From: an uncultured Bacteroidota bacterium
Lineage (GTDB): Bacteria > Bacteroidota > Bacteroidia > Bacteroidales > P3
DNA: 64,000 bases
Direction of reading: 5' to 3'
NCBI GenBank assembly: GCA_902762805.1
Contig: CACWPQ010000004.1
Coordinates: 1-64,000 of the forward strand
Made by a program: the position numbers and the translations under genes. Shown here one piece after another: positions 44,904 through 53,797 of the stretch; position 1 is the stretch's first letter, and each line of letters starts with the position of its first letter. Below the pieces are notes generated by a model. The model saw nothing but the letters and a program-made list of their open reading frames with translations. It was not told the DNA's origin and did not search any database.

Positions 44904-47900
44904 TTATTTGACAATCAGTTTCTGCACAGCATTGGTGTTCTCACCGGTGAGGCGCACGAAGTAGGCGCCGGCGGCGAGGTTGGAGACGTCGAAGCGGTAG
45001 CTGGCGGCGTTGCCCTGCTGCTGCATGACGGTGCGGCCGTTGAGGTCGACGATTTCAACATTCACGCGACCCTCGATGCCTTCGGCACGCACGGTGACCA
45101 TGCCGGTGGCAGGGTTGGGGCTGACGCTGACGGCGGAAGCCACCACATCGTCGATACCCACTTCGCCTTCGCCGATGCGGAGGTCGTCGATCATCATGAC
45201 GTCGCCACCCACGGCGGTCTTGTTGTGGAAGGCGATATAGATGGTCTGGCCGGCATAGTCGGCGAGCGACACACTGCGGTGGACAAACTGGCGGTTGGAG
45301 GAGTCGGCCTCGCTGTGGAGGGTGACGGTGAAGTCGGCCTGTGCGTTGCCGGTGGTGGAGAGGAGCACCTCGTAGTCGGTGACGATGCCTTCCCAGTTGG
45401 TGAGCATGGCATACCAGGCGAGGGTGAAGTTGGCGGCCTCGGCGGGCAGCGTGATGGCGGGGCTGACGGCCCACTGGTCGACATTCACGTCGTCGCTGTA
45501 GGCGCCGAAGAGGCAGCTGCTACCCGTGCGGGCATACTCAGGATTGGTGTTGATGCTGAAGCCGTAGTCGGCGGGGTCGTTGGCATAGAGGGTCCAGCAC
45601 TGGTTGTGGGCGGGGTCCTCGAAGCTGTTCTCGTAGGGGAACTGGCTGATGCCGCAGTCGATGGCGGTAACAGTCATGGTGGAGCTGTTGCTGCCCACGC
45701 TGTTGGTGGCGGTAACGCTGACGGTGTGATTGCCGGCGGTGGTGAAGGTGTGGGTGAGGGTGGCGGAAGTCTCGCTCACGGCGTTGCCGTCGACGGTCCA
45801 GGCGTAGCTGTCGGCATTGCTGCTGACGGCGGTGAAGATGGCGGGCTCGTTGATGAAGACCGAGGCCGGGCCGCGGAGGTTGACAATGGCGGCGCTCATG
45901 GAGCGGAGCTCAATCTGGTCGAGGACCAAGGCATAGCCGCCGGCGCAGTTGAAGTGGCGGAAAGCCAAGCGGAAGTCGCCGCTGAGGCTGGCGGGCAGGA
46001 GGACCACACGCTGGCCGAGGACGGTGTCGGCGGCGGAGAGGGTTTCTTCGAAGAGGAGGGTGGTGTCGGTACCGGCAATGAGGTACAGACCATAGTGGTC
46101 GCCGGGATAGGAGGGGGCACCGAGCGACATCACCTGCCAGGCCACCTCGTAGGAACCCGTGGCGGGCATGGTGATGACGGGGCTGAACAGCCAGTTGTCG
46201 GTCGGCACATCCGTCACGCCGAAGAAGGAAGCCTGGCCCGAGAGGGAGACCACCTGGCCAACGGGCGTGGTCATGGCTTCTACGCTGGCGTACCAGCCCA
46301 TGCCCTGGGTGAGGCGGCTCTCGTTGAACCAGCAGCCGAAGCCCTCGCTAAAGTCGGGAGCGTAGGGGATGGTGGTGCCGTCGCAGCTGTAGACGACTAC
46401 ATCGAGCGTGTCGTAAATCGAGCCCACGGCATTGATGGCCTCGACCATCACCTGGTAGTTGCCGGCAGCGGTGAAGACATGGGTGTAGGTGTTGGCGCCA
46501 CCGGCGACAAAAGTACCGTTCACGTACCAGGCCAGCGAATCGGCCAGCACAGTGGAGGCAGTGTACACGGCATTGATACCAGTGCCAACCGAATCGGGAC
46601 CGGCGAGGGTCACCGAAGGTTCGGTAAGTTCGCTCACCTCGAAGTTGCCCACGAAGAGATAGTAGGCATAATCGCCATAGTAGTTGATGGCCACATACTT
46701 GGTGCCGGCAGGGAGGGTATAGGCCACCTCGGTCCAAGCGGTGGGGGCAGGATTCACATCGTCCAGCAGGGTGGTGAAGGCGGCGGTGTCGTTGGTGGTG
46801 CTGGAGGCACGCACGCGGAAGACATCCGATGCATTACGGCCCCTCACCCAGAAGCGTACAGCATACTGGGTACCCTCGTCCAGGTCCAGCTCGGGGCTGA
46901 TGAGGTACTGGTTGTAGTCCTCGGCACGGTCATAGCTGCTCAGCACGTAGGCGCTTGCACCATAGGTGGAGGTGTCCACCTGGGCTACACCCGTGAGGTA
47001 GTCGTTGGCGGTGTCGGCGCTGACAAAAGTCCAGCAGGGTACACCACCCTCGAAAGTCTCCACATGGGGGAAGTCGGCGATGGGCTGGGTGCAGTCGACC
47101 ACATTGACATCGATGGTGTCATAGGTGGTGCCACTGGTGTTCGTGCCACCCACCACCACCTGGTGCATGCCGTCGGTGGTGAAGGTGTAGGTCAGCGTGC
47201 TGGAGGTCTCGCTCTCGGACGCACCGTCGACATACCACTCGTAGCTGTCGCTATTGGGCGAGCTGGCGGTGAAGGTCAGCGTCTGGTTGAGCTGCGCCAC
47301 GCTGGGGCCGGCGAGGGTTACCATCGGGGGCTGCACGGTGTAGGTGTCGCTCACCACGCGGATCATCCACATCACGTTGAGGCTGGGGGCCATGGTGGTC
47401 AGCGGCTGCCAGTCCACACCGTCCATCGAGGCATAGGTGCCATTGGGATAGGTGCTGCCCTGCACGCCGGCGGCGGGATAGGGTATGCCGGTGTTGGTGA
47501 AGACCACCCACATGGGCTGGCCTGCCACCACGGGCACGGGGGCGGCGAGGCCGACCGACTTCCAGGTCATGGTGTCGGCGGCGACGGCGGTCATAGTCTG
47601 CGTGTAGGCGGCGGTGCCGGTCGGGGCGGCGCCGAAGACGATGTTCATCGTGTAGGTGCCGGCGTAGGGCACAAAGAGGTCAACGGCCGTGATGTTGTTG
47701 CGGCCGGCCATGGCGGCAGCCTCCACCTTGATGGCCCAGTGCATGGTCACCGTGTCGCTGCCGAGGCCGATGCTGTTGTAGTACTCGCCGTTTTCGCAAT
47801 ACGACATCGTGTCGGTCCACAGGGGATTGGCCGTAGACTTCAGGGCGAACTTGGTGCCCATGGCCGCCATCTTCTTGCCATCTTCCTGATTGGCAGCGCG

Positions 47901-48014
47901 GAACTCGTGGGTGGTGTTCTGTCCCTTCTGCGCCATGCGGGTCCATCCGCCCTGCGCAGTGGCAGCCGTGGCCATCAGGCCCATCGCTGCCAGCATGATT
48001 AGTGCTTTTTTCAT
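44904..48014 (-). CDS. Giant T9SS type A surface protein with repeated MAM/PKD domains
   Basis: The 1036-residue protein has an N-terminal signal (ALIMLAAMGLMATAATAQ). Repeats share IPYxxxFSEGFGCW or FPYENSFEDPAHNQCW strands, WLFSPVITMPATG and YAVRFWVRG, with PKD-like blocks between them (PSVAQLNQTLTFTASSPNSD, SVFINEPAIFTAVSSNADSY). The C-terminal 80 residues (AVSVSPNPATGMVTVRA to NAVQKLIVK) are a clear type A sorting domain. The promoter TATCTTTG lies at 48101-48108 on the minus strand. It is similar in plan to 38172-41528, suggesting duplication of a T9SS adhesin. Confidence 0.88.
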   Translation of the reverse strand: MKKALIMLAAMGLMATAATAQGGWTRMAQKGQNTTHEFRAANQEDGKKMAAMGTKFALKSTANPLWTDTMSYCENGEYYNSIGLGSDTVTMHWAIKVEAAAMAGRNNITAVDLFVPYAGTYTMNIVFGAAPTGTAAYTQTMTAVAADTMTWKSVGLAAPVPVVAGQPMWVVFTNTGIPYPAAGVQGSTYPNGTYASMDGVDWQPLTTMAPSLNVMWMIRVVSDTYTVQPPMVTLAGPSVAQLNQTLTFTASSPNSDSYEWYVDGASESETSSTLTYTFTTDGMHQVVVGGTNTSGTTYDTIDVNVVDCTQPIADFPHVETFEGGVPCWTFVSADTANDYLTGVAQVDTSTYGASAYVLSSYDRAEDYNQYLISPELDLDEGTQYAVRFWVRGRNASDVFRVRASSTTNDTAAFTTLLDDVNPAPTAWTEVAYTLPAGTKYVAINYYGDYAYYLFVGNFEVSELTEPSVTLAGPDSVGTGINAVYTASTVLADSLAWYVNGTFVAGGANTYTHVFTAAGNYQVMVEAINAVGSIYDTLDVVVYSCDGTTIPYAPDFSEGFGCWFNESRLTQGMGWYASVEAMTTPVGQVVSLSGQASFFGVTDVPTDNWLFSPVITMPATGSYEVAWQVMSLGAPSYPGDHYGLYLIAGTDTTLLFEETLSAADTVLGQRVVLLPASLSGDFRLAFRHFNCAGGYALVLDQIELRSMSAAIVNLRGPASVFINEPAIFTAVSSNADSYAWTVDGNAVSETSATLTHTFTTAGNHTVSVTATNSVGSNSSTMTVTAIDCGISQFPYENSFEDPAHNQCWTLYANDPADYGFSINTNPEYARTGSSCLFGAYSDDVNVDQWAVSPAITLPAEAANFTLAWYAMLTNWEGIVTDYEVLLSTTGNAQADFTVTLHSEADSSNRQFVHRSVSLADYAGQTIYIAFHNKTAVGGDVMMIDDLRIGEGEVGIDDVVASAVSVSPNPATGMVTVRAEGIEGRVNVEIVDLNGRTVMQQQGNAASYRFDVSNLAAGAYFVRLTGENTNAVQKLIVK

Positions 48015-48100
48015 TTTTGTGTTTTTGTTGTTTGTTGGTTTTAATATAATTGTCTATATAGTATGCACTTGCACATACACGCGCATGTTTTGTTTCCATG

Positions 48101-48108
48101 CAAAGATA
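48101..48108 (-). promoter_or_regulatory. -7 box of the 44904-48014 gene
   Basis: TATCTTTG on the minus strand, 87 bp upstream of the ATG at 48014. Confidence 0.6.
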
Positions 48109-48160
48109 CACCTTTTTTTCGAACTGCGACTTTTTTGGGTGAAATATATATATTTTTCCC

Positions 48161-48215
48161 TGGATGGGTCCTGGATGGGTCCTGGATGGGTCCTGGATGG
48201 GTCCTAGATGACTCC
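48161..48215. repeat. 11-bp tandem repeat, four exact units plus one diverged
   Basis: TGGATGGGTCC is repeated four times without change (48161-48204), followed by TAGATGACTCC. It sits in the divergent intergenic region between the surface-protein promoter and the dapB promoter. The spacing equals one helical turn, so all units face the same side of the DNA. Confidence 0.95.
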
Positions 48216-48278
48216 TACTCTGCCCATGGGATGAAAAGGGTTCTGGAAGAAAAAAAATGCCGATTGAAAATAAAGTTG

Positions 48279-48286
48279 TAATTTTG
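48279..48286 (+). promoter_or_regulatory. -7 box of dapB
   Basis: TAATTTTG fits TAnnTTTG, 21 bp before the ATG at 48308. Confidence 0.55.
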
Positions 48287-48307
48287 CACCCTCAATTTGC
48301 ATCAGAT

Positions 48308-48994
48308 ATGAAACTAGCATTGATAGGATACGGCCGTATGGGCCACGCTATTGAGGCGCTGGCCAGGGGGCGCGGACACATGGTGGTCTGCACCGTCGAC
48401 AACGCCCAGGAGTGGGGGTCGAAGGCCGATGCGCTGCGCACGGCCGACGTGGCCATCGAGTTCACCACCCCCTCCACGGCGGCCGACAATATACGGCGCT
48501 GTTTCGACATGGGCCTGCCGGTGGTGAGTGGCACCACGGGCTGGGACGCCGAATTCGATGGCGTGGTGGCGCAGTGTCTCGCCGGCGGCCACTCGCTCTT
48601 CACCGCCTCCAACTTCAGCCTCGGGATGAACATCATGTTCCGCCTTAACGAGCGGCTGGCCGAGCTGATGCGCGGGCGAACGGGCTATGAGGTCTCGATT
48701 GCCGAGACGCACCATATCCACAAGCTCGACGCCCCCAGCGGCACCGCCCTGACCCTGGCCTCCCAGATTGCCGACTGCGGCGGGCGACGGTTGGATGAGA
48801 TACCCATCGAGAGTTTCCGCGAGGGCGAGGTGCCCGGCACGCACACCGTCACCTACCGCAGCGAGATTGACACGCTCACCCTCACCCACGAGGCCCACAG
48901 CCGCCAAGGGCTGGCTCTGGGTGCGCTGCTGGCAGCCGAGTTTCTGCAGGGCAAACGCGGCCACTACACAATGAAAGACCTGCTGGAGGGGTAA
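48308..48994 (+). CDS. dapB: 4-hydroxy-tetrahydrodipicolinate reductase
   Basis: This 228-residue enzyme of lysine and peptidoglycan-precursor synthesis reduces the dapA product with NAD(P)H. N-terminal nucleotide loop KLALIGYGRMG; catalytic region AETHHIHKLDAPSGTALTLA with His-His and Lys; the TTGW segment between them is standard. I use the ATG at 48308 because earlier codons in the frame do not fit the family. Slightly shorter than the E. coli enzyme, as in other Bacteroidota. The next gene starts 37 bp later after a repeated GGAGGTAAG sequence. Confidence 0.95.
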   Translation: MKLALIGYGRMGHAIEALARGRGHMVVCTVDNAQEWGSKADALRTADVAIEFTTPSTAADNIRRCFDMGLPVVSGTTGWDAEFDGVVAQCLAGGHSLFTASNFSLGMNIMFRLNERLAELMRGRTGYEVSIAETHHIHKLDAPSGTALTLASQIADCGGRRLDEIPIESFREGEVPGTHTVTYRSEIDTLTLTHEAHSRQGLALGALLAAEFLQGKRGHYTMKDLLEG

Positions 48995-49031
48995 AGGAGG
49001 TAAGGAGTAAGGAGGTAAGAATTATAAGCAA

Positions 49032-50039
49032 GTGAAACACAGCGACGATAATAAGAAAGGAGAGAGGGGCAGGGGGGTGAAGCCGGGGCCGAGGCCGTGG
49101 ATCCTGGCCAGCCTCGCGCTGCTGCTGGTGGCCACGATGGCGGTTAGCTGCCTCTTCGGCGCCGTCGACTTCTCGTGGGCCGACCTTTGGCAGTCGCCCA
49201 TTTTCCTGCAGCTGCGCCTGCCGCGGGTCGTCATGAGCGCGCTGGTGGGTGCCGTTCTCTCGGTCTGCGGCGCCGCCTACCAGAGTATCTTCCGCAACCC
49301 CCTGACCGACCCCTACGTGCTGGGTGTCAGCAGCGGTGCCTCGCTGGGTGCCGCCGTGGCCATACTGCTGGGGCTGGAAGCCTTCCTGTGGGGTGTGGGC
49401 GGCATGGCGCTTGCGGCCGCGCTGGCCACCGTGGTGCTCATCTACCGCATCGCTTCGATCGGCAACCGCATGCACACCACGACCCTGCTGCTCACCGGCG
49501 TGTGCCTCACGCTGCTCATCTCGGCCCTCATCTCGTTCCTGATGGTGCTCAACCAGGAGAAGATGGATGCCATCATCTTCTGGACCATGGGGTCCTTCGG
49601 CTCGTCGGGCTGGATGGATGTGTGGCTGATGGCGCCGGTGGCTGTGGTGGGCATCGGCGTGGTGCTGTGGCACTCGCGCGACCTCAACCTGCTGCTGGCC
49701 GGCAGCGAGGCGGCGCGCAGCATGGGGGTGGAGGTGGAGCGAGTGAAGCGCATCCTCCTGCTGGCGACCACGCTGATGGTGGCATTCGCCGTCAGCTCGT
49801 GCGGTGTGATAGGCTTTGTGGGTCTCATCGTGCCCCATGCGGTGCGCCTCGTGGCGGGGCCGGACAACCGGCGCCTGGTGCCCTACTCGATGCTCTGCGG
49901 CGCCCTCTTCGTCCTGGTCTGCGACACCCTGGCCCGCACCCTGCTGCGTCCGAGCGAGCTGCCCGTCGGCAGCCTCACCTCGATGGTGGGTGCGCCGCTG
50001 TTCATCTACCTGTTGTATAAAAACAAACGCTCGTACTAG
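49032..50039 (+). CDS. FecCD-family iron-siderophore/cobalamin ABC permease
   Basis: This 335-residue inner-membrane permease has about ten helices and the family motif LRLPRVVMSALVGAVLSVCGAAYQ, followed by NPLTDPYVLGVSSGASLGA and GLIVPHAVRL in the coupling-helix region. It starts at GTG 49032, and the ATPase gene follows 2 bp after the stop. Members import siderophore-iron, heme or vitamin B12. The substrate-binding protein and a cobalamin riboswitch are not visible here, so the substrate remains open. Confidence 0.92.
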   Translation: MKHSDDNKKGERGRGVKPGPRPWILASLALLLVATMAVSCLFGAVDFSWADLWQSPIFLQLRLPRVVMSALVGAVLSVCGAAYQSIFRNPLTDPYVLGVSSGASLGAAVAILLGLEAFLWGVGGMALAAALATVVLIYRIASIGNRMHTTTLLLTGVCLTLLISALISFLMVLNQEKMDAIIFWTMGSFGSSGWMDVWLMAPVAVVGIGVVLWHSRDLNLLLAGSEAARSMGVEVERVKRILLLATTLMVAFAVSSCGVIGFVGLIVPHAVRLVAGPDNRRLVPYSMLCGALFVLVCDTLARTLLRPSELPVGSLTSMVGAPLFIYLLYKNKRSY

Positions 50040-50041
50040 CC

Positions 50042-50785
50042 ATGCTCACGCTCGACAACATAGCGGTCTCCTTCGCCCACCGCCCCATCCTTGGCGGCAT
50101 CACGGCCGAGATAGCCACAGGCGGCATCACGGCGGTGATGGGTCCCAACGGCTGCGGCAAGACCACCCTGCTGCGCTGCATCGGCGGCCTGCTGCAACCG
50201 GACGCGGGGCGAGTGCTCATCGAGGGGCGCCCCGTTGCATCCTACACAGCCCGCGAGCTGGCCCAGCGCCTGGCCTTTGTGCGCCAGCATCCGCAGACCG
50301 ACTTCGAGTTTTCGGCCTTCGAGACGGTGCTCATGGGGCGCAACCCCTACCAGCACCGCCTGCAAAACGAGAGCCAGGCCGACTGGGACATTGTGGAGCG
50401 CTGCATGCGCCAGACCGGCACCTGGCACCTCCGATTCTCCACCCCTGCCCAGATGAGCGGCGGGGAGCTGCAGCGGGTGATGATTGCCCGCGCCCTGGCG
50501 CAGGAGACCCCACTGCTGCTGATGGACGAGCCGGTGTCGAACCTAGACATAGCCCACCAGCTGGAAATCATGCGCCTGCTGCGCGGGGCCACCGAAAAGA
50601 CCATCCTCATCGTTATCCATGACCTCAACCTCGCCCTCCAGTTCTGCGACCGCCTGCTGCTGCTCCACGAGGGGCAGCTGCTCTTCCACGGCCCGATTGC
50701 CGAGGGGCTCACGCCGGAGAACATACGGCGCGTCTACGGCGTCGACGCCCACCTGGCCGAGGGACGCATCATATTCGACTACTGA
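50042..50785 (+). CDS. FecE/BtuD-type ABC transporter ATPase
   Basis: This 247-residue ATP-binding subunit partners the permease at 49032. Walker A GPNGCGKTT (about residue 37), signature MSGGELQRVMIARALAQ, Walker B LLLMDEPVSNLD and the switch His in IVIHDLNLAL are all present, and the typical C-terminal EGLTPENIRRVYGVDA matches vitamin B12/iron ATPases. It is followed 5 bp later by the hydrolase fusion gene. Confidence 0.95.
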   Translation: MLTLDNIAVSFAHRPILGGITAEIATGGITAVMGPNGCGKTTLLRCIGGLLQPDAGRVLIEGRPVASYTARELAQRLAFVRQHPQTDFEFSAFETVLMGRNPYQHRLQNESQADWDIVERCMRQTGTWHLRFSTPAQMSGGELQRVMIARALAQETPLLLMDEPVSNLDIAHQLEIMRLLRGATEKTILIVIHDLNLALQFCDRLLLLHEGQLLFHGPIAEGLTPENIRRVYGVDAHLAEGRIIFDY

Positions 50786-50790
50786 CCCTT

Positions 50791-52275
50791 ATGCCACTGC
50801 GCCGACACCTGTCCCTCATCCTGCTCATACTGCTCGCCCTGCCGCTCGGGGCGCAGCAGTTGCGGAGCGACATCGAGGTGGACAGCCTGCTGGCTTTCGC
50901 CCGGAGGTATCTGGGCACGCCCTACCGCTGGGCGGGCTCGTCGCCCAAGGGGTTTGACTGTGCGGGCTTCACGCGGTATGTCTACGGGCGCTACGGCGTC
51001 GCGCTGCCCCACTCGTCGGCGGCGCAATACCCTGTGGGCACGCCGGTGGAGAGGGGGGAGTGGCAGCCGGGCGACCTGGTGTTCTTTGCCGGGCGTGCGC
51101 TGCGGAGCCACATAGGGCACGTGGGCATTGTGACCGATGCCGACTCGGCGGGCTTCAATTTCATCCACGCCTCGGTGGGGCACGGCATACGAGTGTCGCA
51201 CTCGAGCGAGAGTTACTATGCGCCGCGCTACCGCGGGGCCTGCCGGCTGATAGCCCCCAAAGTGGGCGCTGACCATGCGGCAGTGGCCACCGACCACGCG
51301 CCGCTGACGCTGGCCCTGGTGGGCGACATCCTGCTTGGCAACACCTACCCATGCCCCACCCTGCCGTTCGCGTCGGGGCGGCACCTGTTCGACCATGCGA
51401 GGCCGCTGCTGGCGGCGGCCGACCTGGCGCTGGGCAACCTCGAGGGGCCTTTCTGCGACACCACGGTGGCGCGTCGGAAGCAGGAGAGCGACAATGCTTA
51501 CGCTTTCCGCATGCCGCCCTCGCTGGCGCCGCTGCTGCGGGAGGCGGGCTTCGACTTTGTCTCGCTGGCCAACAACCACTCGGCGGACTTCGGCCACGCA
51601 GGCCTGCGGCAGACCACGCATTTGCTGGACAGCCTGGGCATAGCCTACGCGGGTCTGCGACGGCGGTGCCCGACGACGGTGGTGGAGGTGCAGGGCGTCA
51701 GGGTGGGCATTGCTGCCTTCGGGCACAACAGCCACACGCCGCGCCTGACGGACAGCGCGCTGGTGGCCAGCACGCTGCTGTCGCTGCGCGACTCGTGCCA
51801 GGTGGTGGTGGTGAGTTTTCACGGCGGGGCTGAAGGTAAGGCCTATATCCATGTGCCCGACAGCGCGGAGCTGTACCTGGGCGAGCGGAGGGGTGACGTG
51901 AGGCGTTTTGCAAGGCAGTGTGTGGACCTCGGGGCGGACCTGGTGGTGGGCCACGGGCCGCATGTGCCGCGTGCGATGGAGCTTTACCGCGGGCGCCTGA
52001 TTGCCTACAGCCTGGGGAATTTCTGCACGCCGGTGGGAATCAGCCTGGACGGCATACTGGGCTATGCGCCGCTGGTGACTGTGCGGCTGGCGCGCGACGG
52101 GCGGCTGGTGGAAGGCTGCATCCACTCCTTCCACCAACCCTATCGCAAGGGGCCGCGGCCGGACGCGGAGCACCGCGCAGCGCGGCTGATGGCGCACCTC
52201 TGCCGACAGGACTTCGGCGACCCTGGCTTGACCTTCCATCCCGACGGCCCTTTCCACCCTACGAAGCGCCCTTAG
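50791..52275 (+). CDS. NlpC/P60 peptidase fused to CapA-like phosphoesterase
   Basis: This 494-residue exported protein has a signal (LILLILLALPLGAQQ). The N-terminal NlpC/P60 domain (about 25-155) has the catalytic Cys in GFDCAGFTRYVYG, a His in HIGHVGIVTD and a further His in NFIHASVGHG; it would cut peptidoglycan stem peptides. The C-terminal half (about 175-460) is a CapA/PgsA-type metallophosphoesterase: LALVGDILLGN, ADLALGNLEGPF, SLANNHSADFG, VVVSFHGG, VGHGPHVP and AYSLGNF. This order of two usually separate domains is unusual. It overlaps neither neighbour but is close enough to the ABC genes to share their transcript. Confidence 0.88.
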   Translation: MPLRRHLSLILLILLALPLGAQQLRSDIEVDSLLAFARRYLGTPYRWAGSSPKGFDCAGFTRYVYGRYGVALPHSSAAQYPVGTPVERGEWQPGDLVFFAGRALRSHIGHVGIVTDADSAGFNFIHASVGHGIRVSHSSESYYAPRYRGACRLIAPKVGADHAAVATDHAPLTLALVGDILLGNTYPCPTLPFASGRHLFDHARPLLAAADLALGNLEGPFCDTTVARRKQESDNAYAFRMPPSLAPLLREAGFDFVSLANNHSADFGHAGLRQTTHLLDSLGIAYAGLRRRCPTTVVEVQGVRVGIAAFGHNSHTPRLTDSALVASTLLSLRDSCQVVVVSFHGGAEGKAYIHVPDSAELYLGERRGDVRRFARQCVDLGADLVVGHGPHVPRAMELYRGRLIAYSLGNFCTPVGISLDGILGYAPLVTVRLARDGRLVEGCIHSFHQPYRKGPRPDAEHRAARLMAHLCRQDFGDPGLTFHPDGPFHPTKRP

Positions 52276-52355
52276 GATTGTCCAAATGTGCCTGCAGAGG
52301 TACAACTATTTTATGGAACTGCGAAAATAAAAAAATCCATGTCGCGAAAAATATG

Positions 52356-52363
52356 TATTTTTG
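52356..52363 (+). promoter_or_regulatory. -7 box of aroE
   Basis: TATTTTTG fits TAnnTTTG, ten bases before the ATG at 52373, giving a very short leader. Confidence 0.55.
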
Positions 52364-52372
52364 CACTCGAAA

Positions 52373-53107
52373 ATGAAGCGATATGCACTGATTGGTCGGC
52401 GACTGGATCACTCATGGTCCCAGCGGTGGTTCGAGGGGCTTTTCGAGCGCCAAGGACTGCACGACTGTACCTATGAACTGAAGGAGATGGAACAGCTGAA
52501 CGAGGTGAGACAGTGGGTTGAAAACGAAGCGATTGCAGGATTCAATGTAACGGTGCCGTACAAACAGGATATTATCCCTCATTTAGATGCGTTAGACCCT
52601 ATAGCCGAGGCTATTGGAGCCGTGAATTGTGTCAGCGTGGAACAAGGACATCTGGTAGGCTACAATACCGATGCACCGGCATTCCTCGACACGCTTAAGG
52701 ATGCACGTTTTGAATTTCTCCATTGCCTCATACTAGGAACAGGTGGTGCCGCTCAGGCGGTGGCATTTGCGGTGCAACGAATGGGCGTCGAACCCCTCTT
52801 CGTCAGTCGCAATCCACAGGGCAATAGACAGATAGGATACAATTCACTACTCAGCCTCCACCTCCATCCACAGACATTGATAGTCAATGCCACGCCCGTG
52901 GGGATGTATCCCTCCGTAGAAGACAAACCGCTGGAATTAAGCACACTGAATGGAAAGGCGGGCATGGTCTACGATCTGATTTATAATCCTTCGCCCACGG
53001 CTCTGCTGAAGGAGGCAGAAAGGCTCGGACTGCGCACGCATGACGGGCTGGAAATGCTAAAAAAGCAGGCCGAAATGAGTTGGAAAATCTGGAACAGAAA
53101 CACTTAA
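52373..53107 (+). CDS. aroE: Shikimate dehydrogenase
   Basis: The 244-residue enzyme reduces 3-dehydroshikimate with NADPH. Substrate loop IGRRLDHSWSQRWF, catalytic Lys in FNVTVPYKQDI, Asp in YNTDAPAF, nucleotide loop LGTGGAAQAV and NATPVGMYP are present. Start is the ATG giving MKRYALIG. It is followed 3 bp later by an HD hydrolase gene. Confidence 0.95.
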   Translation: MKRYALIGRRLDHSWSQRWFEGLFERQGLHDCTYELKEMEQLNEVRQWVENEAIAGFNVTVPYKQDIIPHLDALDPIAEAIGAVNCVSVEQGHLVGYNTDAPAFLDTLKDARFEFLHCLILGTGGAAQAVAFAVQRMGVEPLFVSRNPQGNRQIGYNSLLSLHLHPQTLIVNATPVGMYPSVEDKPLELSTLNGKAGMVYDLIYNPSPTALLKEAERLGLRTHDGLEMLKKQAEMSWKIWNRNT

Positions 53108-53110
53108 ATC

Positions 53111-53674
53111 ATGAACAATCCTTTCGACACACAACTTTTCGACCGCGCAGCCACCTTCGCACTGGAGGCTCATAGCGGCACAGAACGTCGCGGCAAGGGA
53201 ATTCCCTACATACTGCACCCGATGGAGGCCGCCTCCATTGTGGCCACCGTCACCAACGACCCCGAGATGCTGGCGGCGGCAATACTACATGATGTGGTGG
53301 AGGATACCGAAGTGAGCCTGGAACAACTGCGCGAAGAGTTCGGAGAGCGTGTGGCACAGCTAGTTGCTAGCGAGACAGCACCACATGTGGCGGGCATGAC
53401 TTGGCGACACAAGCGCGAGATACAAGTGGCTCAACTGGCCGCGGCCGGTCGCGACAATCAGGTAGTGGCCCTGGGCGACAAGCTCTCCAACATGCGCGGC
53501 ATCGCCCACGACTACCGTCAAATGGGCAACGACCTCTGGAGCCGCTTCCATGCTCCGGGAGGCAAAAGCGACATCGCATGGTACTATCGCAGCCTAGCCG
53601 AAGCGATGATCCCCCTCAAAGGCCTAGCTCCCTACGAAGAGTTTTTGTCGCTCATCAAAGAGGTGTTTTTTTAA
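53111..53674 (+). CDS. HD-domain hydrolase of the RelA/SpoT (MESH1-like) type
   Basis: This 187-residue single-domain protein has the ppGpp-hydrolase motifs RRGKGIPYILHPMEAA, AILHDVVEDT and VALGDKLSNMRGI. There is no synthetase domain, so it may be a small alarmone hydrolase or may act on other nucleotides. It lies in an apparent two-gene unit with aroE. Confidence 0.88.
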   Translation: MNNPFDTQLFDRAATFALEAHSGTERRGKGIPYILHPMEAASIVATVTNDPEMLAAAILHDVVEDTEVSLEQLREEFGERVAQLVASETAPHVAGMTWRHKREIQVAQLAAAGRDNQVVALGDKLSNMRGIAHDYRQMGNDLWSRFHAPGGKSDIAWYYRSLAEAMIPLKGLAPYEEFLSLIKEVFF

Positions 53675-53703
53675 ATAATTCACTCCGTAATAAAAAAAAG
53701 GCG

Positions 53704-53711
53704 TATATTTG
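53704..53711 (+). promoter_or_regulatory. -7 box of the OmpA/TPR lipoprotein gene
   Basis: TATATTTG fits TAnnTTTG; the ATG at 53798 is 87 bp downstream. Confidence 0.55.
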
Positions 53712-53797
53712 CAAGTTAAACAAGCCCTGCGCCGATGCCCCACGGCACCGCGTATGGTTTTGATATACAAGTATATAATAAAATAACACATTATAAA

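Noticed and set aside
48995-49031. Cobalamin riboswitch before the FecCD permease
   Set aside because: The gap is only 37 bp and consists of GGAGGTAAG repeats, too short for the riboswitch.
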